A stretch of DNA of 64,000 bases, taken from positions 186,001-250,000 of the forward strand of contig JAAEPZ010000012.1 of assembly GCA_024231955.1 (NCBI GenBank), read 5' to 3'. Under the pieces are notes generated by a model, which worked only from the letters and a program-made list of their open reading frames with translations, ran no database searches and was not told where the DNA came from. The DNA comes from a bacterium (GTDB taxonomy: Bacteria > Krumholzibacteriota > Krumholzibacteriia > JACNKJ01). A program made the position numbers and the translations under genes. Below, one piece after another: positions 28,984-37,461 of this stretch (within the stretch, counting starts at the first letter, position 1; every line of letters begins with the position of its first letter).

Positions 28984-29030
28984 GGCGCGACCTCCGCGCC
29001 GGGGAGCGTATGTCGCCGGCCTTCGGCGAC
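28984..29030 (-). promoter_or_regulatory. two tandem GC-rich hairpins in the helicase leader
   Basis: On the minus strand, GTCGCCG/CGGCGAC (29030-29012) is followed 11 bases later by GGCGCG/CGCGCC (29000-28984), all within 70 bases of the helicase start. A structured leader is plausible for a gene whose product unwinds RNA, but autoregulation is inference. Confidence 0.4.
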
Positions 29031-29253
29031 TATCGTTTAATGTCAACCTGGACATAATAGACATGAACGGCCGATTGGCAAGGGCAAGCTCAGGTGGAAG
29101 AGGGGCAGACAGCACAAGTAACCATCGTCACGGCGCCGTTCAATCTTGAGATATGGAGAGTGATATGGATGGAGAAACCCGCCGGGGCGCATTCCGGAAA
29201 AGGGAACGCCCGCCACCTTGCGCTGGCGAGCGTTCAATGATCTGAACCTTTGG

Positions 29254-30573
29254 TCAATCCGCAGACACGGAAATCCCGTCAACCAGGATCCAGGGCACCT
29301 GGTACTGGTTGCACCAGGGGAGCGACTGATCGCTCAGATCGATGATATTCTGCAACATCTCGAAGAAGTTGCCGGCAATCATCGTCTCTGTGAGGGGATG
29401 CTGATACTGACCATTCCTGTAGTAATGGCTGCACTTCGCGATACCGGAGAAATCGCCGGTGATGGGGTCCAGATTGCCGCTGAAGCGATCCACCACCACG
29501 AGTTTGTCCGCCGCCGCCAGGAGTTCGTCAGGGCTCTTGCCGCCGGGCATGATCTCGATGGCATGCAGCCCACCGGCATGACCGGTACTGACCGTACCCC
29601 GTCGCCGGGCGGAGTAGGTGGAATCCATGTGGAGTTCCAGCACACCGTCCTTGATGACGTGCTTCCGACTGGCGCTCACCCCCTCTGCGTCATAGGGCGT
29701 CGCGCCGGAAAGCTGCAGGTTGCGGGGGTTGTCGACCAGAGTCAGATTAGACGAGCTCACCAGTTTCCCGAGCGATTTGTCCCACCTCGATTTGCCGTCC
29801 ATGATCTGTCGACCGCTGATGTGGAACTGCATCGGGTTAATCAGCAGGTCGCCCAGAGTGCCCGGAGAGAGCAGAACCGCACCCTTGTAGCTCTCGCCCT
29901 TGCGTGGACCAAGGCAACCGACGACCCTCTCGCCGAGTTCGCGGCCGCAATCCCGCAGACGATCCTCAACACCGTCGACACCCCAGTTGATGCCGTAGAG
30001 ATAATCGAAAGAGGTCACCTCAGTTTCGGTCTTGCCCATACCCATCACCACCCAGCTCAGCTGGGTCTCGGCGTCGGACACCTGCAGGCCATCGCTGTTC
30101 GCGATCACCTCGTGTGTGACCTCAGCCTCGACATGGGCGCCGTCGATCGCCAGCCGCTTCTCCCTCTTGGCCTCCGCCAGGAACAGTGCGGCCAGTTCGT
30201 GCAGACGGGCGGGCGGCAGCGTCGCCACCGCAGGGTCGAAACGCCCCGGCAACTCTTCGGGAGCCTGCGACTTGGGCAGACAGAGATACTGATCCTCCAG
30301 AGAGTACTTCGCCAGGGTGAGTGCGCGCTGAGCAGCATCGGCGTGCGCACTATCACCCTCCTCATTCGTGGAGGCCGTGCCCTTGCGCTGATCCTTGTGC
30401 ACCTCAAGTTCGATCTCGGACTTCGTATTGAGGACGCTGATGCTGAAGTCGCCCTTCTCCCAGGTCACGCGAGCGGAGACGTTATGTGTCGCCCGGACCT
30501 CGGCCTCGTCCGCCCCCAGTTTCTCGGCCTGGGCGAGCATGGCCGTTGCATTCCTCTTCAGTTTATCAATCAT
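29254..30573 (-). CDS. tldE: TldD/PmbA-family protein, TldE (PmbA) subunit
   Basis: The 439-residue protein is the non-catalytic partner of the TldD/TldE protease, which cleaves unfolded peptides and matures certain ribosomally made peptides. It shows the PmbA/TldE pattern: an N-terminal domain with ARVTWEKGDFSISVLN, the middle VVMGMGKTETEV, and a C-terminal half with VLLSPGTLGDLL and LHMDSTYSARRRGTVSTGHAGG. There is no HExxxH motif. ATG 30573 overlaps the tldD stop by four bases (ATGA) behind GGAGG, so the two subunits are translationally coupled. No precursor peptide is evident nearby. Confidence 0.9.
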   Translation of the reverse strand: MIDKLKRNATAMLAQAEKLGADEAEVRATHNVSARVTWEKGDFSISVLNTKSEIELEVHKDQRKGTASTNEEGDSAHADAAQRALTLAKYSLEDQYLCLPKSQAPEELPGRFDPAVATLPPARLHELAALFLAEAKREKRLAIDGAHVEAEVTHEVIANSDGLQVSDAETQLSWVVMGMGKTETEVTSFDYLYGINWGVDGVEDRLRDCGRELGERVVGCLGPRKGESYKGAVLLSPGTLGDLLINPMQFHISGRQIMDGKSRWDKSLGKLVSSSNLTLVDNPRNLQLSGATPYDAEGVSASRKHVIKDGVLELHMDSTYSARRRGTVSTGHAGGLHAIEIMPGGKSPDELLAAADKLVVVDRFSGNLDPITGDFSGIAKCSHYYRNGQYQHPLTETMIAGNFFEMLQNIIDLSDQSLPWCNQYQVPWILVDGISVSAD

Positions 30574-31958
30574 TGGCGACCTCCGAGCATGATGCGACAA
30601 CGAACGTAGGGACCGCCGGCATCCACCTTGGCGGGTTGACCTTTACCGCAGTAGCCGGAACCCAGATCCCACTGGAATTCCGAGCTGACGGCGTCCACGG
30701 ACTTCAGGACATCAAAGGCGACACCGGAGATCGTGACCTCGCGGAACTTCTTGCCGAGTTTGCCATCCTTGATCTCCACGGCATAATCGCTGCCGAACAT
30801 GAATTCGCCTGTGGCGTCGGCCTGGCCTGATCCGGCCCCCATGAGGAGGTAGCCCTCGGGGGTCGAGGCGATGATCTCCTCAAGGGTTTGCTCGCCGGGC
30901 TCGATATAGGTGTTGCGCATGCGGATCAACGGCTCATCGTGGTAGAGCCAGGCGCGGGCGTTGCCCGTGGGCTCGACGCCGAAGTGAACGGCCGATTCGC
31001 GATTGTGCAGATAGCTCTTCATAATACCCTTGTCGATGATTGTGGTCTTCCGGGCCGGAACACCTTCGTCATCAAAGGGGATCTCTCCCGCGGCAAACTC
31101 CCCCAGCTCCGAAGCGGAGGAATCGCACATGGTCACCAGTTCACTGCCCACCCGCTTGCCTATCTGACCCTGCGCGACCGAACCGGCGATCACGAAATCG
31201 GCTTCGACCGTGTGGCCGATCGCCTCGTGACTGAGCAGACCGACAATGCTCGGCGCCAGGATACAGGTGGCCGTGCCGCCTGTGATATAGGGCGCCGACA
31301 GCAACTCCACAGCTTCCCGCGCTGTGTTCTCGACAATGTTCTGCGCACGGTGATGGTCGAACAGACAGTTCCAGCCGCCCGTGACGCCCAGATTGTTGCG
31401 CGCGGCGATCTGTTCGCCATCCTGGGACGCGATGGCAGTCAGACGCAGTTCGGGACGCACCAGTTTGTGTGCCGCCGAGGCGCCGTCGCTGGTGACGATG
31501 ATCTTGTCCTCGAACATCTCCCGATACGATGAGATCGCCGTGAGAATCTTGGACGAGCGACCAAGGGTCTCTCTCTCCATATCCACGACCATGGCCAGTT
31601 TCTCATCGAGCGGCTTACGCAGCAGATCGTTGTATCCCTCCATCACGATCTCATCACGCGAGAGCTCGGTGGCGGGCAGATCGGGAATTTTCTTGGCCTG
31701 GATCTTCGAGACTTCACGCGCGTTGGCCCGGGCAGAATCAATCGCCCTCTCTATCGCAGCGGAACTCAGGTCGACGGTGCTGGCGAATCCCCAGCAGCCG
31801 TTCTCGAGAACCCTCACTCCGATACCGGCGATGACCGTGGAGTTCGCAATGTCCACGCGGCCTTTCTGTACGGTCAGATCGTTGAGCAATCGGCGGTGGT
31901 AGCGCAGCTCCACCCAGCCCTGTTGCTTGCCGACAATGGTTTCCAGTTGGGTTTTCAT
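30570..31958 (-). CDS. tldD: TldD metalloprotease subunit
   Basis: The 462-residue protein is the catalytic subunit of the TldD/TldE zinc protease. The metal-binding motif is HEAIGH (in VGLLSHEAIGHTVEAD), and the distal cysteine is in SGYCGKGQ near the C terminus. The glycine-rich N-terminal substrate region has GVRVLENGCWGFAST. It is first in the two-gene operon and starts at ATG 31958 with GAGGT just upstream. A TATAAT-like sequence lies immediately before, too close to leave a ribosome site if it were the promoter. Family members act on microcin-like peptides or unfolded proteins in the cytoplasm. Confidence 0.93.
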   Translation of the reverse strand: MKTQLETIVGKQQGWVELRYHRRLLNDLTVQKGRVDIANSTVIAGIGVRVLENGCWGFASTVDLSSAAIERAIDSARANAREVSKIQAKKIPDLPATELSRDEIVMEGYNDLLRKPLDEKLAMVVDMERETLGRSSKILTAISSYREMFEDKIIVTSDGASAAHKLVRPELRLTAIASQDGEQIAARNNLGVTGGWNCLFDHHRAQNIVENTAREAVELLSAPYITGGTATCILAPSIVGLLSHEAIGHTVEADFVIAGSVAQGQIGKRVGSELVTMCDSSASELGEFAAGEIPFDDEGVPARKTTIIDKGIMKSYLHNRESAVHFGVEPTGNARAWLYHDEPLIRMRNTYIEPGEQTLEEIIASTPEGYLLMGAGSGQADATGEFMFGSDYAVEIKDGKLGKKFREVTISGVAFDVLKSVDAVSSEFQWDLGSGYCGKGQPAKVDAGGPYVRCRIMLGGRQ

Positions 31959-32229
31959 CCTACCTCAATTATAGATTGTGATCAGTCGGGAGATAACACG
32001 ACCTCTTCGCTTCCATCGAAGAGAGTCCTGGACAACACCCTTGGGTAACGAGTGACGAGGTTTGACAAGATACTGCAAGCGGCGGATGATGCAAAGCGCC
32101 ATCCTGCCTTACCCGGGTCAACATCATGATTTTCATCAATCAGGAAACAATTTCATGACCTGAGCAGTGGTTCGGAATACCGGAACGATACAGGGAATCC
32201 GGGAAATGGCCGCGGCTGCAGGTTGTCGG

Positions 32230-33351
32230 TCAGGGGGATTCGGACACGGGCTCCACCTTTTTACCCTTGCGTCCGCCAGCCTCCATCAAGACACCGATCG
32301 GGCGGAGCCAGGTGATGTTGTCGCAGACGATCTTGATCGACGCGGCAATGAGTACCGACAGCAGCGCGCCGACGATCCCCCACAGCCACCCCCAGAACAG
32401 GACCGAAACGAGAATCGCAACCGGGCTGAGATTGAGTCGGTCGCCCATAATCTTGGGACCGACCACATTGCCGAGTATCTGGTTGACGACGACAATCACC
32501 ACCGCCACCACCACCGCCGGCCAGAAGTTCGGGAAGAACTGCAGGAAGGCCAGCAACACGGGGGGGATGGCTGCGATAATCGAACCGATTGTCGGAATGA
32601 AATTCAGGAAGAAGGCCAACGCTCCCCAGGTCACGGCCGAACCGACTCCGACAATGGCGCATACCAGCCAGACCAGCAGTCCGGTGAAGAGGCTGATCAT
32701 GAACTGGACCGAGAGATAACTCGAGATCTTGCCGTTGATCGAATTGAGAATCACCGTCACCCGCTCTGAAGTCTCCGACGAAAAGGAGCGCCGCACCTTG
32801 TCGTCTATGTGCGGTTTACCTGCCAGCATGAAGGCCAGAATGATCATGATGATCACCACATTGGAAACCAGTGTGGTGATCACGCCGAAGAGGCTGCCGA
32901 TCATCCCCATGGCGGAGCCGAAGAAATCCAGCAGACGTTCCCGATATGCGTTATTGAGATCTTCGTTGGAGATCATATTGAAACGGCTGGACAGATTGTC
33001 GAGCGCATCGGTGAGGACGGTGCCGAAGCGCTCTTTATATGAAGGGAGATCCTCGACGAGCGTTTGCGTACTAAGCGAGATGAATACGGCGGCCCAGTAG
33101 ACCACGAATATCAACAGGATAAGCACGATGGCGATGGCGAATCCGTGGGACAGACGCCAACGAGTCAGGAGATTGACCAGGGGGGCAAGCAACTGCGCGA
33201 GCAGCCAGGCCAGTATGAGCGGCATGAAGACGGACTGGACCAGCTTCAAGACGACACACAGGGCGATCAGCGTCAGGGTGCCCAGAAACACGACAATCAA
33301 CCGGAAGTATTTATCCAGCCGGCCAGCTTTACTGTTATCGAGAGTCTTCAT
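32230..33351 (-). CDS. AI-2E/PerM-family membrane transporter
   Basis: The 373-residue protein starts at ATG 33351 after AAGGTG. It has about eight transmembrane helices: two near the N terminus (LIVVFLGTLTLIALCVVL, FMPLILAWLLAQLLAPLV), a third (AIAIVLILLIFVVYW), a long soluble segment about 95-155, and the rest in the C-terminal half. Family features are SLSVQFMISLFTGL-type (SYLSVQFMISLF), ALAFFLNFIPTIGSIIAAIPPVLLAF and GPKIMGDRLNLSPVAILVSVLFWGWLWGIVGALL. The family exports autoinducer-2, sodium or other small solutes; the substrate here is unknown. It stands alone, with no operon partner. Confidence 0.88.
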   Translation of the reverse strand: MKTLDNSKAGRLDKYFRLIVVFLGTLTLIALCVVLKLVQSVFMPLILAWLLAQLLAPLVNLLTRWRLSHGFAIAIVLILLIFVVYWAAVFISLSTQTLVEDLPSYKERFGTVLTDALDNLSSRFNMISNEDLNNAYRERLLDFFGSAMGMIGSLFGVITTLVSNVVIIMIILAFMLAGKPHIDDKVRRSFSSETSERVTVILNSINGKISSYLSVQFMISLFTGLLVWLVCAIVGVGSAVTWGALAFFLNFIPTIGSIIAAIPPVLLAFLQFFPNFWPAVVVAVVIVVVNQILGNVVGPKIMGDRLNLSPVAILVSVLFWGWLWGIVGALLSVLIAASIKIVCDNITWLRPIGVLMEAGGRKGKKVEPVSESP

Positions 33352-33518
33352 CGCACCTTCACCCGGGTTCAAAGCCGAAAGCAAAAAGGCCAGTCAATGA
33401 CTGACCTGTCGCTATTATCAACCAAAGTGCACTGCTCTGTCGAGCTTTAGCGGAGGTGCCTAGATTTTAATGTGGCCCCAACGGATTGCCGAGTGAATTA
33501 GCCCGGCTTGGAGTGATG

Positions 33519-33923
33519 CTAATCCTCCGCGACAGCCGCCAGCTCCTTCCGCCCTTTGGTATTGACGAAGTGATCGATATAATGGCGCAATGATTCGGCC
33601 TTGATCGGTTTGGGACAGAAAACCGACGCGCCATGATCCAGCAGATCGCTGATCTCCTTCAGACCAACCACACCCGATATGATGATCGTCGCCAGTTGGT
33701 CCAGCTCCGTCCTCTGCCTGATGGCGCCCAACAGATCCCGCCCGGTCATCTCCGGCATCATTACATCCGTCACCAGGATATCGATATCCGGATTGTCGCA
33801 CAGGATCGTGAAAGCAACCCGACCATTCGAACTCTGGATAGAGGTATGGCCCATATCCTCGATTATTTTGACGAGGATCTTCCTGGTGATCAGATCATCT
33901 TCCGCGATGAGAATCTTGGCCAC
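33519..33923 (-). CDS. stand-alone receiver-domain response regulator
   Basis: The 134-residue protein starts at GTG 33923 behind AAAGGAA; an ATG further upstream has no such site. It is a single CheY-like receiver: acidic pocket in ILIAEDDLITRKIL, phospho-acceptor Asp in DILVTDVMMPEMTG, Ser in IIISGVVG and Lys in VFCPKPIKAE. There is no output domain, so it must act by protein-protein contact. No kinase is adjacent. It is divergent from the DUF2589 operon, 516 bases away, so shared control is possible. Confidence 0.85.
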   Translation of the reverse strand: MAKILIAEDDLITRKILVKIIEDMGHTSIQSSNGRVAFTILCDNPDIDILVTDVMMPEMTGRDLLGAIRQRTELDQLATIIISGVVGLKEISDLLDHGASVFCPKPIKAESLRHYIDHFVNTKGRKELAAVAED

Positions 33924-34218
33924 GATCAGTTCCTTTCCGGCTGATTCTCCCGATTGCATGGGTCGGAGAATTTGCGACATCAACACATTCAACTACCCCT
34001 TCATCGGTAATTTGCTCTCTGGCCTTGAGCAACATCGCTCTTGAACAACAAAAAGGATCATAGTGACGGCAACGCACCGACTCGACTCAAGCCTTGGTAT
34101 GAATAACCAGACAAGCACCCATCAATGAAGCGGCACTAGGAGGTGTTGAAGCAGTTATCCCAATATCCCGACGACATGGACGCACCTTGCGAATGGGATA
34201 CTCGTCAAGCCCTGCTTG

Positions 34219-34246
34219 TTGACACCCACCCATGTCCGACTATAAT
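34219..34246 (+). promoter_or_regulatory. consensus sigma-70 promoter
   Basis: TTGACA (34219-34224) and TATAAT (34241-34246) match both consensus boxes exactly, with a 16-base spacer. Transcription should start near 34253, leaving a leader of about 185 bases before the first DUF2589 gene. Confidence 0.85.
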
Positions 34247-34324
34247 AAGTTTTGTGTCTGATGCGGACGTGCGATAAACACAACGGCCACACACAAGAAT
34301 AGCGTACACGGATCACGTCGCCAC

Positions 34325-34371
34325 TGACGAGGGACCAACTGGACCCGGGCTTTCCGGACCGTCCCTCATCA
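34325..34371 (+). promoter_or_regulatory. long hairpin in the leader of the DUF2589 operon
   Basis: TGACGAGGGAC pairs with GTCCCTCATCA at 10 of 11 positions, with further GGACC/GGTCC-like pairing inside. A second small hairpin (CTGAAAATTCAG) follows before the ribosome site GGAGGAG. No T run follows, so this is not a simple terminator. It could set mRNA stability or translation. Confidence 0.5.
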
Positions 34372-34439
34372 GCCTGCAACTGAAAATTCAGCTGATATCC
34401 ATTCAGTCATCTTTCAACTTTCATCGGAGGAGAACTCTC

Positions 34440-35069
34440 ATGGCAATCGATAAAGGTTTGGTCGGATCGGTCATCAACGCCCTGCCCATCGACAGAATGA
34501 TCAGCGCTCCCCTGCAAGCCATGATCAAGGCGCAGGTTCAGGCCAGTCAATCCTATGCGGATTTTCTGATGAGCGTTTGCATCAATGATGGCAAAGCCGT
34601 CGCCATTCAATTCGATTACGACGAAACGATCGTCGATACCGAAGGGAATTTCAAAGGCGTTCATCAGAAAACCATGCGTATTCCGCTACTCGCGGCCATC
34701 TCTCATCCCAACATCTGCATCGAGGAGGGCTCCATCGATTTCGAGTTGGAGATCTCCCAGACCGAGGAGAGCTCCTCTCAAACGGAGATGGGCGCCGAAT
34801 TCGGCGGCTCCGTCGGCTGGGGCCCATTCTCCGTAAAAATCAGCGGCAGCGTCAGCCACAAGATGGCGCAGACACGCAAGACGGACACCCGGGCCAAGTA
34901 CAGTATTCATACTGCGATCAAAAGACAGGAGCCGCCGGAGGCTTTGATGCGGGTTGTGGACTTCCTGACCGACGCGGCCACCAAGCCCGTCATCCTGCCC
35001 GACAACGAGACCCCCAAGACCGATCCCCAATTGCTGAAGGGCTTGGAAATTCCTCGCGAGACGCCATGA
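34440..35069 (+). CDS. DUF2589-family protein, first copy
   Basis: The 209-residue protein has no signal peptide. Its N terminus (LVGSVINALPIDRMISAPLQAMIKAQVQASQSYADFLMSV) and middle (MRIPLLAAISHPNICIEEGSIDFELEISQTEE) match the DUF2589 pattern: a helix that opens with LP-x-x-x-x-I-x-x-PL, then a beta segment starting with (V/I)PLL. The remaining strands (FGGSVGWGPFSVKISGSVSHK) suggest a beta-sandwich. The function of the family is not known. The gene is led by a consensus promoter and followed by two genes, the first overlapping its stop by four bases. Confidence 0.8.
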   Translation: MAIDKGLVGSVINALPIDRMISAPLQAMIKAQVQASQSYADFLMSVCINDGKAVAIQFDYDETIVDTEGNFKGVHQKTMRIPLLAAISHPNICIEEGSIDFELEISQTEESSSQTEMGAEFGGSVGWGPFSVKISGSVSHKMAQTRKTDTRAKYSIHTAIKRQEPPEALMRVVDFLTDAATKPVILPDNETPKTDPQLLKGLEIPRETP

Positions 35070-35362
35070 GGCGGACAGTGAGCCGCAAAGTCATCGACCG
35101 CCTGTTGCGCTGGCTCCAGAGATCCGGATCCGCACTCGCCGCGATTGTCGGTCTGGTGGACAGGCGCCACGCTGCCGAGTCCCGCGTATCCGGCGATCTG
35201 CCCGAGCAAGCCCGATTCGAGCAGGCCGCCCGGAGCGTCATCGATTCCTGCCTGCAAGCGTGTAGTGATCAACCTGTTACCAGTCTGACCATCGCCCTGC
35301 GGGACCCGCCGCCGGGTATTCGTCGGGTCATCAGCATCATCTCAAAATCGGACGGAGATTAA
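35066..35362 (+). CDS. 98-residue protein between two DUF2589-type genes
   Basis: The start ATGA overlaps the preceding stop, so translation is coupled, and the next gene starts six bases after the stop. The N terminus is basic (RRTVSRKVIDRLLRWLQR), followed by a weak hydrophobic stretch (SALAAIVGLV). The remainder has helices and a final strand (TSLTIALRDPPPGIRRVISII). No family is recognised. Its position makes it a probable partner of the two flanking proteins. Confidence 0.65.
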   Translation: MRRTVSRKVIDRLLRWLQRSGSALAAIVGLVDRRHAAESRVSGDLPEQARFEQAARSVIDSCLQACSDQPVTSLTIALRDPPPGIRRVISIISKSDGD

Positions 35363-35368
35363 GGCGGT

Positions 35369-35974
35369 ATGTTCAACCGATTACGTAAAATCTTCGGCAA
35401 GCGAGGGGAGCGAAAAGTGAGTTCCATAAAGCTGACCGACATTACGCGTGGCATGCATCACGCAGCCAGCACCACCAGCGCCATGATCTCGCAGCAATAC
35501 ATGGAGATGCTGAATCAATTTTTCGATTACGATGACGACGGCCACCTTCACGCCAAGATGGTCAGTGTCGAGGTCAGTAATGGTCACTACATCCGAGTGC
35601 CGCTGGTGGCCCTGGCGGCGCCGAAGGGTATCGCCCTCGAGGGGATGAAGATCCGGATGGCCCTGCGCATCGACGAGACTGAATCCGTGAAAGGGACTCA
35701 CGAGGACGACAATTCCGAAGCGACCCGCGGCTCGTTCAAGGTATCCGTCGCGCCGTCAAGCGAACGCTCCAGGAAGCGCAAGTCGGACATCGTGGATATC
35801 GAGATGGAGTTCAAAGCCACCGATCCCCCCGAGGGGGTCATGCGGTTGATCGATTCCTATACGAACATGATCATGCCCGAACGGTTGGATGATACCGGCA
35901 TGGCCGCCAAAGGTCATTTCGTGAAGGTCGGAAACCCCCTCACGAGGCCTGAGAAACCGGACACCGGAGAATAG
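35369..35974 (+). CDS. DUF2589-like protein, second copy
   Basis: This 201-residue protein shares the plan of the first copy. A basic N terminus (FNRLRKIFGKRGERK) precedes a helix with MHHAASTTSAMISQQYMEMLNQFF, then HYIRVPLVALAAPKGIALEGMKIRMALRI, which corresponds to the IPLLAAI...IEEGSIDFELEI part of the first copy. The C-terminal EFKATDPPEGVMRLIDSYTN parallels IKRQEPPEALMRVVDFLTD, so the two are diverged paralogues. The copies probably form a mixed assembly. It is the last gene of the operon. Confidence 0.72.
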   Translation: MFNRLRKIFGKRGERKVSSIKLTDITRGMHHAASTTSAMISQQYMEMLNQFFDYDDDGHLHAKMVSVEVSNGHYIRVPLVALAAPKGIALEGMKIRMALRIDETESVKGTHEDDNSEATRGSFKVSVAPSSERSRKRKSDIVDIEMEFKATDPPEGVMRLIDSYTNMIMPERLDDTGMAAKGHFVKVGNPLTRPEKPDTGE

Positions 35975-35985
35975 CGGTCCGGTTT
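35954..35985 (+). terminator. hairpin terminator overlapping the end of the DUF2589 operon
   Basis: AAACCGGAC and GTCCGGTTT form a perfect 9-bp stem that spans the last gene's stop codon. Only three T residues end the stem, so termination strength is uncertain. Confidence 0.55.
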
Positions 35986-36238
35986 GACGATCCGAAATTC
36001 CCCAGGTGATCCACCCTCGGCTCGGGCCGGCGGGTTGACCTCGTTTTGGCGACCCCGAAACCCGCTTCGCCTCTGCTGAGGCCCCACCCTCGGATCAAGC
36101 ACACCACATTCCGCTGTGATTCCGATCGACGCGCCGTGTCTCATCAACACCTGCCGCGACCCGGCACTCCGACATCCCGACATCCTACGGCGCGGCTTCG
36201 CTTCGGACGGAAACAGACATTCAATCGGGAGGTGTCCC

Positions 36239-37345
36239 GTGAGACCCAGAATGCTGATCATAGTGACGTTCATGCTTGTGGCGGGAGCCGCGTCGGCGCA
36301 GATCTACGTCCATCCAGGTGGTGCGGGGGATGCGCTCACGATCCAGGCGGGAATCGACCTGTGCCCCGACAACGGCACCGTCCTGGTCGCTGCCGGTATC
36401 TACACCGGCGAGGGCAACAAGACTCTGGACATCGAGACGGACAAGAATCTGACACTGATATCCGAGTCCGGAGCCGAGGCCACCATCATCGACTTGGAGA
36501 ACGCCGGTCGCGCCCTCTACCTGACGAACCAGCAGAACTACACCACGGTGATCGACGGCTTCACCATGATCAACGGCAACGGCGGCTGCGTGTACTGCTA
36601 CATGAGCAGCCCGACTATCCGCAACTGCATCTTCCGCGACAATAACCACACCTACGGCGGTACCGGTACAGGGGCGGCCATCTACTACTGGCCGGCCGGC
36701 GGCGGCGCCAAGATCGAGAACTGCGACTTCATCGACAATACCGCCTCGTACGGCGGTGCAATCTACATGATGGGCACCAATGCACCGGAGGTGGTCGACT
36801 GCCGCTTCATCGGCAACCGCTCCTACTACCACGGCGGGGCGATTTTCGCCACCAACGGTGTGATCGGGCCCATCAGGGACTGCCACTTCTACGGGAACCG
36901 GGCCAACAACGGTGCCGGTGTCTACATCCAGTGGACCGTCCCCCTTCTCATCACCAACTGTACGTTCTCCTACAACGAGGCCTATGGCGGCGGCGGTATC
37001 GGCATCAATGGTTCGGGGGCAACCGTGGAGAACAGTGTGATCGTTTTCAGCACCGATGGCGGGGCGATCTGGTGCAATACGCCTGGAGTCATTACCGTCA
37101 CCGATTGCCTGATTTTCGGCAACGTGGATGGCGACGAACCCTGCGGCACGACGCTGCGGGGGTACATCAGCGAGGATCCGCAGTTCTGCGGAAGCCCGGA
37201 GGACGGCAACTGTCGCCTCCAGAGCGATTCGCCCTGCCTGCCCGAGAACAACGATTTCGGCATCCTGCTGGGCGCCTGGCCCGTGGGTTGCGGCGAGACC
37301 TCCGCGCAAACAATGAGCTGGAGTCGGATCAAGGGGTTATACTGA
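36239..37345 (+). CDS. exported right-handed beta-helix protein
   Basis: The 368-residue protein starts at GTG 36239 behind GGGAGGTG; ATG 36251 is an alternative. The signal peptide reads RPRMLIIVTFMLVAGAASA and is cut before QIYVHPGG. The mature protein is a pectate-lyase-like beta-helix, with IQAGIDLCPDNGTVLVAAGIYTGEGNKTL at the N-terminal cap and GGAIYMM, GGAIFATNG, GAGVYIQW rungs. Many cysteines pair at rung ends (DCRF, NCTF, DCLIF). It lacks the FlgD-like sorting domain found on related proteins here and ends ETSAQTMSWSRIKGLY. It is likely periplasmic or exported by another route. Confidence 0.83.
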   Translation: MRPRMLIIVTFMLVAGAASAQIYVHPGGAGDALTIQAGIDLCPDNGTVLVAAGIYTGEGNKTLDIETDKNLTLISESGAEATIIDLENAGRALYLTNQQNYTTVIDGFTMINGNGGCVYCYMSSPTIRNCIFRDNNHTYGGTGTGAAIYYWPAGGGAKIENCDFIDNTASYGGAIYMMGTNAPEVVDCRFIGNRSYYHGGAIFATNGVIGPIRDCHFYGNRANNGAGVYIQWTVPLLITNCTFSYNEAYGGGGIGINGSGATVENSVIVFSTDGGAIWCNTPGVITVTDCLIFGNVDGDEPCGTTLRGYISEDPQFCGSPEDGNCRLQSDSPCLPENNDFGILLGAWPVGCGETSAQTMSWSRIKGLY

Positions 37346-37461
37346 AGCATCGGCTCCGTTTGCGGCTCATCTGCCCGTCACGGCGCCTCAGGATATGGAT
37401 GCCTCCCCGCGCGGCCCTGAGAGGACACCATCACCAGATAGTCGAAACGGACAATATCTCG

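Larger units (their letters stand above)
33924..34439. other. 516-base divergent regulatory region
   Basis: No protein gene is supported here. It carries a near-consensus sigma-70 promoter and a structured leader for the DUF2589 operon. The promoter of the divergent receiver gene should also lie here but was not identified. Confidence 0.6.

Noticed and set aside
31971..31976. TATAAT just before tldD as its promoter
   Set aside because: No matching -35 box was found, and transcription from it would start inside or after the ribosome site.
34155..34379. A 74-residue minus-strand frame in the divergent region
   Set aside because: It overlaps the consensus promoter and leader of the DUF2589 operon and has no ribosome site.
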